This document shows, piece by piece, positions 12,281 to 19,284 of a DNA stretch of 22,484 nt (position 1 is its first letter; every line of letters begins with the position of its first letter). The stretch comes from a virus, in the IMG/VR virus record IMGVR_UViG_3300017733_000052, positions 1-22,484 of that record. One strand, 5' to 3'. Both the position numbers and the translations under genes were made by a program. Under the pieces are notes generated by a model. That model had not been told where the DNA came from. It worked only from the letters and a program-made list of their open reading frames with translations, and made no database searches.

Positions 12281-14002
12281 ATGGAAGTTGTTTTAGACAT
12301 TGAGACTGATGATTTAAATGCAACAGAAATATTCTGTATTGTAGCTAAAGAACGTGAGTCAGGTAAGATACATGTGTGGAAAGGAAAGCAATGCTATGAC
12401 ACATTCCCTTTGTTTGCAAAGCGTGTGTCCAAATTTATTATGCACAACGGTATATCTTTTGATGCCAATGTTATTAATAAACTTACATCAGCTTACATTG
12501 ACATAGATCGTATTGAAGATACGCTAATACTCTCTCAACTAACTGATCCTGTTAGAGATGGCGGTCACTCATTAGAATCCTGGGGGCAGAGGCTAGGCTT
12601 CGATAAGATAGACTTCCATGACTTCTCTTGTCTTACCCAGGAGATGATAGACTACTGCATTCGTGATGTAGAACTTACCGAAAGACTTTATATTGCACTT
12701 CAGCCACACGTACATACTATTCGTAGGCAATGCATAGACTTGGAGTATGAAGTAAGAAGGTTAGTATCTCAACAAGAACGAAATGGTTTTTCTTTGGATA
12801 TGCAGAAGGCCACTTGTCTTGTAGCTAAACTTAAAGACAGGTCAGATAGTATTGAGTCTGAGGTAACTGCAATGTTTCCACCCATACCAGTTCTAGTAAG
12901 AGAAGTTACACCTAAAATTAAAAAGGATGGCAGCTTATCTACCGTTGGCCTTAGACATATAGAAGACATAGCTGTTGTGGCTGGTGTTCATTCTGCTATT
13001 GACTATCAAGAATTTAATCTATCATCTAGACAACAAATAGTTAAGAGGCTTTTGTCTAAGGGTTGGCAACCTAATAAGTTTACAGACAAGGGTCATCCTA
13101 TAGTTGATGAGGGTGTGTTAAAGGATGTAGACTTACCTGAAGCAAAAAAGATAGCAGAGTTTTTAATGCTACGGAAAAGAATAGCACAGATACAATCATG
13201 GATAGATGCAGTTAAAGATGATGGAAAAGTACACGGTCAAGTTCTTACGTTACGTGCAATCTCTGGAAGAATGGCGCATCATTCTCCGAATATGGCACAG
13301 GTTCCAGCGAGTTACTCACCGTATGGTAAGGAATGCAGGGAATGCTGGATTAGTGGAGACACATCTAATCTTCTTGTCGGTTGTGATGCTTCTTCTCTGG
13401 AGTTACGTGCGTTAGCACACTACTTAGAGGATAGTAAGTTTACTAAAGAAGTTGTAGATGGTGATATACACACTGCCAATCAACACGCAGCAGGGTTAGA
13501 GACACGCGATCAAGCTAAGACATTTATTTATGCGTTCATCTATGGTGCAGGGGCGGCTAAAATTGGCACTGTGGTAGGCGGTACGGCACAAGATGGTCAG
13601 AGACTAATAGATACTTTCTTGTCTAACGTACCAGCCTTGGCAACTCTCAGGCAAAGAGTTGATGCTGCTTCTAACAGAGGATTTCTTATTGGTTTGGATG
13701 GGAGAAAACTTATAGTAAGAAATAAACACTCAGCAGTAAATCTTTTAATTCAAGGAGCGGGTGCAGTTATATGTAAGCAGTGGCTAGTTGACATACATGA
13801 TTTACTTACGTACACTAAAATAAAAGCAAGGTTGGTAGCGTCAATACATGATGAATATCAGCATGAAATTAATAAAGAACAAGCTGAAGAATTTGGAGAG
13901 CTAACCAAATTAGCAATGAGGAAAACTCAGGAAAGGTTAGGCATAAAGTGTCCACTCGACAGCGAATACAAAATAGGCCACAACTGGTCAGAAACGCACT
14001 AG
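12281..14002 (+). CDS. polA: T7-type family A DNA polymerase with 3'-5' exonuclease
   Basis: The replicative polymerase, 573 aa, more compact than T7 gp5 (704 aa) but with all motifs. The proofreading exonuclease has DIETDD (Asp6, Glu8), MHNGISFDAN (Asp61) and YCIRD (Tyr125, Asp129). The polymerase has motif A CDASSLELR (Asp369), motif B RDQAKTFIYAFIYGAG (Arg409, Lys413, Tyr417) and motif C SIHDEY (Asp524). Tyr417 occupies the position of Tyr526 in T7 and Phe762 in E. coli Pol I. The region between exonuclease and fingers is short, which explains the reduced length. A nuclease gene starts inside its 3' end. There is no DnaJ-like insertion of the kind I recall for HMO-2011-type phages. Confidence 0.96.
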   Translation: MEVVLDIETDDLNATEIFCIVAKERESGKIHVWKGKQCYDTFPLFAKRVSKFIMHNGISFDANVINKLTSAYIDIDRIEDTLILSQLTDPVRDGGHSLESWGQRLGFDKIDFHDFSCLTQEMIDYCIRDVELTERLYIALQPHVHTIRRQCIDLEYEVRRLVSQQERNGFSLDMQKATCLVAKLKDRSDSIESEVTAMFPPIPVLVREVTPKIKKDGSLSTVGLRHIEDIAVVAGVHSAIDYQEFNLSSRQQIVKRLLSKGWQPNKFTDKGHPIVDEGVLKDVDLPEAKKIAEFLMLRKRIAQIQSWIDAVKDDGKVHGQVLTLRAISGRMAHHSPNMAQVPASYSPYGKECRECWISGDTSNLLVGCDASSLELRALAHYLEDSKFTKEVVDGDIHTANQHAAGLETRDQAKTFIYAFIYGAGAAKIGTVVGGTAQDGQRLIDTFLSNVPALATLRQRVDAASNRGFLIGLDGRKLIVRNKHSAVNLLIQGAGAVICKQWLVDIHDLLTYTKIKARLVASIHDEYQHEINKEQAEEFGELTKLAMRKTQERLGIKCPLDSEYKIGHNWSETH

Positions 14003-14523
14003 TAGTTTTAAACAGCACTGAATTAAAAGTCAGTACGTTTATTGGTAAGTCAAGAGGAAAGCAGAACAGAAGTGCTGGTGTATTTGATGCTGCGATAGCA
14101 GACACACACAAAATAGATATACTAGGTGCTGAAGCTGAGTTAGCTTTTGCAAAGTTATGTAATCTATACCCTGAAGACTTTTTAATTTTAAATCCAAAGT
14201 CAAAAGCTAAAGGAACAGATGCCGGTGATCTAACTGTAGATGGTATTTGTATTGATGTTAAAACAACTAAGCATGACAGTGGAATGTTGTTATCTAATTC
14301 AAGACATACCTCTGGCATAGACTTATTTTGTTTAATGGTAAAGAAAGGAGAAGATACATTCCAACTAAAGGGTTTTATGTTGTCTGCTGAACTTATAGTT
14401 AAAGATAGATTTGGTAGAGCAAACGGAAAACTTAGAAGACCAGCATATACAGCTACCCAAGATGAGTTGTACGATTATAAAAATGCTGTTAGTAAATTAA
14501 AAAAACATCTTGACACTAAATAA
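13948..14523 (+). CDS. Predicted PD-(D/E)XK nuclease
   Basis: A 191-aa protein with restriction-endonuclease-fold signs: an N-terminal acidic helix GAEAELAFAKL (Glu62 or Glu64), then GTDAGDLTVDG (Asp94) and CIDVKTTK (Asp103, Lys105). The spacing fits the PD-(D/E)XK superfamily. The GTG start at 13948 overlaps the polymerase end by 55 bases. I see no other standard start before the core, and AGGTTAGG lies just upstream. The location between polymerase and SSB suggests a replication or recombination role, or attack on host DNA. The exact substrate cannot be told. Confidence 0.7.
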   Translation: MSTRQRIQNRPQLVRNALVVLNSTELKVSTFIGKSRGKQNRSAGVFDAAIADTHKIDILGAEAELAFAKLCNLYPEDFLILNPKSKAKGTDAGDLTVDGICIDVKTTKHDSGMLLSNSRHTSGIDLFCLMVKKGEDTFQLKGFMLSAELIVKDRFGRANGKLRRPAYTATQDELYDYKNAVSKLKKHLDTK

Positions 14524-14538
14524 ATGTTCGATTAAGTT
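14510..14538 (+). promoter_or_regulatory. Possible promoter for the SSB gene
   Basis: A perfect -35 TTGACA (14510-14515), a 17-bp spacer and a weaker TAAGTT (14533-14538). The -35 lies in the last codons of the upstream nuclease. Transcription would start about 50 bases before the SSB start codon, giving SSB its own supply. Confidence 0.45.
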
Positions 14539-14597
14539 ATACGTTCAACTATCAAGCTAAGTAATCAGGCTTAGTAAATTATAAAGGAGAATACATT

Positions 14598-15065
14598 ATG
14601 GATACTCATATTATTTCTGGTAAAGCATATTGGGCAAGTGTTACTCAACCTAATACAACTTACGAACCTGTGTGGTGCGTAGATGTTTGTCTTGATGAAG
14701 ACAATAAAAGTCTTGTAGAAAGTCTAGGTCTTACTGTTAAAAACAACGGTGATGAGAAGGGTGACTTTATTAAGATTAAACGTAAGGTAAATAAGCGTGA
14801 CGGTTCGCAGCGGAATGCTCCTGTTGTTAAGGATGCAGAAAATAATAGCTGGGATGACAGGTTAATCGGAAACGGTAGTCAGGTTAATGTTAAATTCTCT
14901 ACTTATGATTGGGAATACAATAAGAAAAAAGGTACAGCCACTGATCTTATTGCTGTTCAGGTAGTTGATTTAGTTCCTTACGGTGGAAGTGGTTCAGAGT
15001 TTGAACCTGTTAAAGGTGGCTTCGTAGTTGGTGGTAGTGAGTCTGCTGAGAATGCTCCTTTCTAA
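14598..15065 (+). CDS. ssb: Single-stranded DNA-binding protein (T7 gp2.5 type)
   Basis: A 155-aa protein that should coat single-stranded DNA at the replication fork. Family signs are the N-terminal ISGKAYWASV strand, a basic stretch KIKRKVNKRDG, and the OB-fold segment LIGNGSQVNVKFSTYDWEY followed by DLIAVQVVDLVPY. The C-terminal tail is glycine/serine-rich with acidic residues and ends in phenylalanine, as in T7 gp2.5, whose C-terminal aromatic residue contacts polymerase and helicase. A strong AAAGGAG site precedes the ATG. It is followed by an unusual 96-bp leader with two hairpins before the sugar genes. Confidence 0.8.
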   Translation: MDTHIISGKAYWASVTQPNTTYEPVWCVDVCLDEDNKSLVESLGLTVKNNGDEKGDFIKIKRKVNKRDGSQRNAPVVKDAENNSWDDRLIGNGSQVNVKFSTYDWEYNKKKGTATDLIAVQVVDLVPYGGSGSEFEPVKGGFVVGGSESAENAPF

Positions 15066-15082
15066 GTAGACCACAAATAGGG

Positions 15083-15139
15083 GTTGTCGCTCTGGGTGGA
15101 CTGAGGCAACTAAGTTAGTAGTGCGGGTGGGAGACTAAC
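15083..15139 (+). promoter_or_regulatory. Tandem RNA hairpins with matching GGGTGG loops (leader of gmd)
   Basis: Two adjacent hairpins lie in the 96-bp gap between SSB and the dehydratase. Hairpin 1 spans 15083-15110 (outer stem GTTGTC/GGCAAC, one G-U) and hairpin 2 spans 15114-15139 (perfect stem GTTAGT/ACTAAC). Both show GGGTGG on the loop side (15094-15099 and 15125-15130), a nearby GAG, and GTT...AAC ends, with 31-base spacing. The stretch is G-rich, unlike the surrounding DNA, and is not followed by a T-run, so it is not a terminator. A protein-binding or structured control element for the genes on either side is likely; no known riboswitch is recognised. Confidence 0.5.
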
Positions 15140-15161
15140 ATCTTTAAGGAAAATATAAATT

Positions 15162-16256
15162 ATGAAGTATGCTTTTATTACAGGTATCACCGGCCAGGAT
15201 GGTTCATACCTAGCTGAATTACTTTTGTCCAAAGACTATTATGTACATGGTTTAATTAGGCGTAGTTCTACACCCAATACAAAAAATATAGATCATATAA
15301 TTAATAACCCTAAAGTTTTTTTACACTTAGGGGATATGACGGACAGTGCTAATTTAAGTAAGTTAATTAACGATATTAAACCTGACGAGGTTTATAATCT
15401 AGCTGCACAAAGTCATGTTAAAGTATCTTTTGATACACCTGTATGCACAGGAGATATAAACGGTCTTGGCTCAATGCGATTGCTTGAAGCATGTCGCAAT
15501 ATTAAAGACAGTAGAGTACCAAAGTTTTATCAAGCATCTTCTAGTGAATTGTTTGGTAAGATACAGGAACCAATTCAAAATGAAACAACTCCGATGTATC
15601 CTCGTTCACCGTATGGCGTAGCAAAACACTATGCTTACTGGGCAGTAAAAAATTATCGAGAAGCCTATAACATGTTTGCTTGTAATGGCATCTTGTTCAA
15701 CCATGAAAGTCCTAGAAGAGGAGAAGAGTTTGTTACCAGAAAGGTAACTAAGTATGTAGCTAACTGGCATACAAATTCTGAACCGCTTGAGTTAGGAAAT
15801 CTTTCTAGCCTCAGAGATTGGGGACATGCTAAAGATTATGTTAACGGTATGTGGCTTATGCTGCAAGCATCCAAACCAGATGACTATGTTCTTTCAACAG
15901 GAGAGAAACATAGCGTTAAAGAATTGGTAGAACTTTGTTTTAAAATTAAACACAACAAAAATATACTATGGGAGGGTGAGGGTATAGGTCAGAAAGGATA
16001 TATTAATTATTTTACAACTAACGCTAATGAAAAAATGCAAAGGAAACTAGTTGTTGTAGTTAATCCTAACTTCTATAGACCTTCTGAAGTAGATGTTCTG
16101 TGTGGCGACTCTACTAAAGCTGAGACAGAATTAAATTGGAAACGTAAATATACGTTTGACAGGTTGATAAAAGAAATGTTATTGTCAGATCAACCAGAAA
16201 AATTTTGGTATAAAAACGGAGGTGAATTACCTAATGGTTACTACACAGTCTCATAA
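15162..16256 (+). CDS. gmd: GDP-mannose 4,6-dehydratase
   Basis: A 364-aa short-chain dehydrogenase/reductase that converts GDP-D-mannose to GDP-4-keto-6-deoxy-D-mannose, the branch point to fucose, perosamine, rhamnose and colitose. The nucleotide-binding motif is GITGQDGSYLAE (residues 8-19). The catalytic region ASSSELFG has Ser127 and Glu129 in place of Thr and Glu of E. coli GMD, and YGVAK has Tyr151 and Lys155. The length is close to bacterial GMD (about 373 aa). AAGGA lies 13 bases upstream, a rather long gap. It overlaps the next gene by 23 bases, so the two enzymes are made together and probably act in sequence. Inserted in a replication block, it is an acquired metabolic gene. Confidence 0.93.
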   Translation: MKYAFITGITGQDGSYLAELLLSKDYYVHGLIRRSSTPNTKNIDHIINNPKVFLHLGDMTDSANLSKLINDIKPDEVYNLAAQSHVKVSFDTPVCTGDINGLGSMRLLEACRNIKDSRVPKFYQASSSELFGKIQEPIQNETTPMYPRSPYGVAKHYAYWAVKNYREAYNMFACNGILFNHESPRRGEEFVTRKVTKYVANWHTNSEPLELGNLSSLRDWGHAKDYVNGMWLMLQASKPDDYVLSTGEKHSVKELVELCFKIKHNKNILWEGEGIGQKGYINYFTTNANEKMQRKLVVVVNPNFYRPSEVDVLCGDSTKAETELNWKRKYTFDRLIKEMLLSDQPEKFWYKNGGELPNGYYTVS

Positions 16257-17427
16257 AATTAACTGGCCTTTAGCCCATGATACTTGGGACAATAAAGAGC
16301 GAGATGCAATGCATGAAGTTATTGCTTCTGGTAAATTTACCTTTGGAGAAAAAGTAAAAAAGTTTGAAGATGATTTTTGTAACTACTTTGATTTTCCCTA
16401 TGCTGTACAAGTTAACAGTGGCGGCAGCGCAAACCTTTTGATGGTAGCTGTTGCAGTTGAAAAGGGTTTAATAAAAAAAGGTGACAAAGTTATTGTCCCT
16501 GCTATCGGTTGGAGTACTTCATACTTCCCATTCTTACAGTATGGTATAGACTTAATATTTGTAGACGTAGACAGAGATACTTGGAACATCAGAGTAGATC
16601 AAATTGAAGATAATATAGCTGATGATGTTAAAGGTATTCTAGCTATTAATATTTTAGGTAATCCTTGCAATTACGAAATAATTAATTCTATCTGTAATAA
16701 TTACAATTTGCTACTGTTTGAAGATAACTGTGAGTCTATGGGAGCAAAGCAGGGTGATAAATACTGTGGTGGCTTTGGTGACATAGGTACATTTAGTACA
16801 TTTTTTAGCCATCATATACAAACAATGGAGGGCGGTGTTGTTGTTTGTGATGACTACGACACATATCAACTTCTTCTTAGTTTAAGATCACATGGGTGGA
16901 CAAGAGGTACAAAATACTTTAAGGATAATCCTTTTGAGTTTGTAACTCTAGGCTACAATGTAAGACCTGGAGAGTTAAACGGTACACTTGGTTCTGTTCA
17001 GCTAAATAAATTAGATGATATGAACAACCAAAGAATTAAAAATGCAGAAACATTTATAAAGTATTTTGGTAATAAAGATTATTGTAGGATACAAAAGGTA
17101 GAAGAAAATAGTCTTTCATCTTGGTTTGGTTTTGGAATTGTCTTTGAACAAAACTCATTCAGAGAGAGGACAAAAAAAATTTTCGCAGATTATTCTGTTG
17201 ACTGCAGACCTATATGCACTGGTAACTTTTACAATCAACCTGTATGTGATAAATACTCTAGCAACATACAGAAAGGTGCATCATTAGCATCAGCAAATAA
17301 TATTGAGGATAATGGTCTGTTCTTAGGAAACAATCCTATGGATTTAGAACCAGCTATTAAAAGTCTTAGCGAAGTTTTAGACCATGAATTTAGTGAGCAG
17401 AATATTATTAATTCTGGTTTACTGTAG
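16234..17427 (+). CDS. DegT-fold PLP enzyme with catalytic His: likely GDP-4-keto-6-deoxymannose 3-dehydratase
   Basis: A 397-aa DegT/DnrJ/EryC1-fold sugar enzyme. The PLP region EDNCESMGA and the motif STFFSHHIQTMEGG are clear. In aminotransferases the loop before the EGG carries the lysine that binds PLP (KxIxxxEGG); here that position is His193. A histidine there is the hallmark of sugar 3-dehydratases such as ColD (His188) and RfbH-type E1 enzymes. ColD removes the 3-OH of GDP-4-keto-6-deoxymannose, which is exactly the product of the upstream GMD. No Fe-S cysteine cluster is evident, which favours ColD over E1. The ATG at 16234 is preferred (GGAGG at 16218-16222); a GTG at 16222 overlaps that site. 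A perosamine synthase is the main alternative but should keep lysine. Confidence 0.8.
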   Translation: MVTTQSHKINWPLAHDTWDNKERDAMHEVIASGKFTFGEKVKKFEDDFCNYFDFPYAVQVNSGGSANLLMVAVAVEKGLIKKGDKVIVPAIGWSTSYFPFLQYGIDLIFVDVDRDTWNIRVDQIEDNIADDVKGILAINILGNPCNYEIINSICNNYNLLLFEDNCESMGAKQGDKYCGGFGDIGTFSTFFSHHIQTMEGGVVVCDDYDTYQLLLSLRSHGWTRGTKYFKDNPFEFVTLGYNVRPGELNGTLGSVQLNKLDDMNNQRIKNAETFIKYFGNKDYCRIQKVEENSLSSWFGFGIVFEQNSFRERTKKIFADYSVDCRPICTGNFYNQPVCDKYSSNIQKGASLASANNIEDNGLFLGNNPMDLEPAIKSLSEVLDHEFSEQNIINSGLL

Positions 17428-17439
17428 ATTATTTTAAAG

Positions 17440-18303
17440 ATGGTAAAAGAAAAAACTATTGATACTCTTGTTGAAGATATATATAATATCTTTGAATGTG
17501 AAGAAGAGGTTAAGATAAAAGAAGAAGACTTAGAGAGGCTTGTTAAAGATGTAGTTGAGTCTGTAACTACTTCTGTTAAAGAGAGAGAAAGATCAAGAGG
17601 AAATCTAAGGTTATCTCTTATCGGTCATCCTGATAGAAAAGTTTGGTACACTGTCAGGGAAGGTGATAAAGTAGGAAAAGAAAAGTTAGCTGGTAAAGAT
17701 AAAATAAAATTTTTATATGGGCATATATTAGAGTCTCTTCTTGTCTTTCTTTCTCGAACTGCTGGACACACAGTAACTGATGAACAAAAGACAGTTAAGG
17801 TAGGTGGTGTTGTAGGTCATCAAGATGCTAAAGTTGATGGTGTTCTTGTTGATTTTAAAAGCGCATCAAGCTATGGTTTTAAAAAGTTTAAGGATAAGAC
17901 AATACATTCTGATGATCCTTTCGGATACATTGCTCAACTGTCTGCTTATGCAAAGGCAAACAACTCAGATGAGGCTGGCTTTGTAGCTATAGATAAATCA
18001 ACAGGTGAAATTTGTTATTGTCCTGTACACTCTATGGAGATGATAAATGCAGAAGAAAGGATTGAGTATCTTAAACAGACTGTTAAATCTGATGTGCCTC
18101 CCCCTCGCTGTTATAGTGATATTCCTGATGGTAAGTCTGGCAACTATAAGCTTCATATTGGCTGTGTGTATTGTTCTTATAAGCGCGATTGTTGGTCTGA
18201 TTCTAACGGCGGTCAAGGACTTAAAAAATTTAATTACTCTACTGGTCCGAGGTACTTAACCAGGATAGGGCGTATGCCTGATGTAGAGGAAATATATGAC
18301 TAA
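17440..18303 (+). CDS. RecB/Cas4-like PD-(D/E)XK exonuclease with cysteine cluster
   Basis: A 287-aa nuclease. The RecB-family motifs are GHILES (His95, Glu98), GHQDAKVDG (Asp129), VDFKSAS (Asp138, Lys140) and the QLSAY motif (Gln166, Tyr170). Near the C-terminus is C242-x2-C245-x5-C251, the spacing of the iron-sulfur staple of Cas4 and AddB nucleases; Cys20 or Cys224 could be the fourth ligand. The expected activity is 5'-3' degradation of DNA ends, filling the place of T7 gp6 exonuclease in recombination and host DNA breakdown. It starts 12 bases after the sugar enzyme with a weak ribosome-binding site and overlaps endonuclease I by eight bases. Confidence 0.82.
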   Translation: MVKEKTIDTLVEDIYNIFECEEEVKIKEEDLERLVKDVVESVTTSVKERERSRGNLRLSLIGHPDRKVWYTVREGDKVGKEKLAGKDKIKFLYGHILESLLVFLSRTAGHTVTDEQKTVKVGGVVGHQDAKVDGVLVDFKSASSYGFKKFKDKTIHSDDPFGYIAQLSAYAKANNSDEAGFVAIDKSTGEICYCPVHSMEMINAEERIEYLKQTVKSDVPPPRCYSDIPDGKSGNYKLHIGCVYCSYKRDCWSDSNGGQGLKKFNYSTGPRYLTRIGRMPDVEEIYD

Positions 18304-18721
18304 GTTTAGATCCAAATCAGAAGAAATAACAAGCGGTCTTTTAAAAGATAAGAAGGTTTTATTTAAATTTGAACCATACTTTATTAAGTATATATGGATT
18401 GAAAATAAAAAGTACTTGCCAGACTTCGTTCTTGATAATGGTATTGTTCTTGAAGTTAAAGGTAGGTTTACTTTAGATGACAGAAAAAAACATCTATTTC
18501 TTAGAAAGAGTAATCCAGATTTGGATGTTAGATTTATATTCAATAACCCTAATTCTAAACTTTACAAAGGTGCTAAATCAACCTATGCTAACTGGTGTGA
18601 CAAGCATAGTTTTTTATATTGTAAATTGTCTGATGGTATTCCTGAAGGATGGATAAGTGAAAGAAAAAGAAACAAAGATTCTTCTGTCTCTAGAAGATAT
18701 AATAAAAAAAAGAAAAGCTGA
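18296..18721 (+). CDS. T7 endonuclease I-type Holliday junction resolvase
   Basis: A 141-aa homologue of T7 gp3, which cuts branched DNA such as four-way junctions and helps break down host DNA and resolve concatemers. The four catalytic residues match the T7 set: Glu9 in KSEE, Asp43 in YLPDF, Glu53 and Lys55 in LEVKGRF. The size is close to T7 (149 aa). GAGG precedes the ATG, which overlaps the end of the upstream nuclease by eight bases. The basic C-terminal tail (RRYNKKKKS) probably contacts DNA; the next gene begins inside this region. Confidence 0.93.
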   Translation: MTKFRSKSEEITSGLLKDKKVLFKFEPYFIKYIWIENKKYLPDFVLDNGIVLEVKGRFTLDDRKKHLFLRKSNPDLDVRFIFNNPNSKLYKGAKSTYANWCDKHSFLYCKLSDGIPEGWISERKRNKDSSVSRRYNKKKKS

Positions 18722-19001
18722 TCCAGAACAGATACTATTCCTAAGTGTTATACTACAGGCTATGCTTGATGCTACTAAACCAAAAACACCTAGAGAGTCA
18801 ACTGAAGCAATCATAGCTAGGGAAACAGCAATGTCTTGGTTCTTCTGTTCTGTTGGCGTAACTGCCGATGACTTTATGACTGTATGTGATATAGCAGATG
18901 TTGACCCTGATTATGTAAGATCATTTGCATACAAAGTCTTACAGTCAAAAGAGATTAATTTTGTTCGTAAAAGAATAAATACTGTGCTAACTTTTAATTA
19001 G
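18657..19001 (+). CDS. Hypothetical protein, 114 aa, GTG start
   Basis: An unrecognised helical 114-residue protein. The GTG start at 18657 overlaps endonuclease I by 65 bases and has AAGGA about eight bases upstream. Features seen are a charged N-terminus (MKEKETKILLSLEDIIKKRK), a conserved-looking region ETAMSWFFCSVGVTADDF, and a helical C-terminus ending in a basic stretch. Small proteins of this kind sit beside recombination genes in many marine podoviruses. The function is unknown. Confidence 0.7.
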   Translation: MKEKETKILLSLEDIIKKRKADPEQILFLSVILQAMLDATKPKTPRESTEAIIARETAMSWFFCSVGVTADDFMTVCDIADVDPDYVRSFAYKVLQSKEINFVRKRINTVLTFN

Positions 19002-19011
19002 GATAATTTTA

Positions 19012-19281
19012 ATGTACAGATTTTGTGAAGACCACTATGTCGAAGAGATACAAAAGTATATTGATACAACTTACGAACAACATTACGCTCAAGACAAATA
19101 TCAGGCTACGGATGTAATTCTTGATGCTGGTTATGGTGAAGGTTTTTGTATTGGTAACATCTTGAAATATTGTAAAAGATATGGAAAAAAAGAAGGTCGC
19201 AATAGAAAAGATTTGTTAAAGGTAATTCACTATGCAATAATTATGCTTCACATTCACGATGAACAAGAAGAAGGAAACTAA
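19012..19281 (+). CDS. Hypothetical protein, 89 aa
   Basis: An unrecognised 89-residue protein rich in tyrosine, histidine and acidic residues. The segment GRNRKDLLKVIHYAIIMLHI resembles the C-terminal helix of the phage DUF3310 family (CKYLxR-type proteins: ILKYCKRYGKKEGRNRKDLLK), and the YQ/AQDKY region fits loosely. DUF3310-like phage proteins are sometimes described as nucleotide kinase-like, but the function is not settled. AGGAT lies upstream of the ATG. The gene is followed three bases later by the reductase. Confidence 0.55.
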   Translation: MYRFCEDHYVEEIQKYIDTTYEQHYAQDKYQATDVILDAGYGEGFCIGNILKYCKRYGKKEGRNRKDLLKVIHYAIIMLHIHDEQEEGN

Positions 19282-19284
19282 TTT

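Noticed and set aside
13869-14318. Leftward open frame of 149 aa across the polymerase/nuclease junction.
   Set aside because: Antisense shadow of two supported genes, with no ribosome-binding site seen.
19282-19284. Cobalamin riboswitch before the class II reductase.
   Set aside because: Only three bases separate it from the preceding gene, so there is no room for one.
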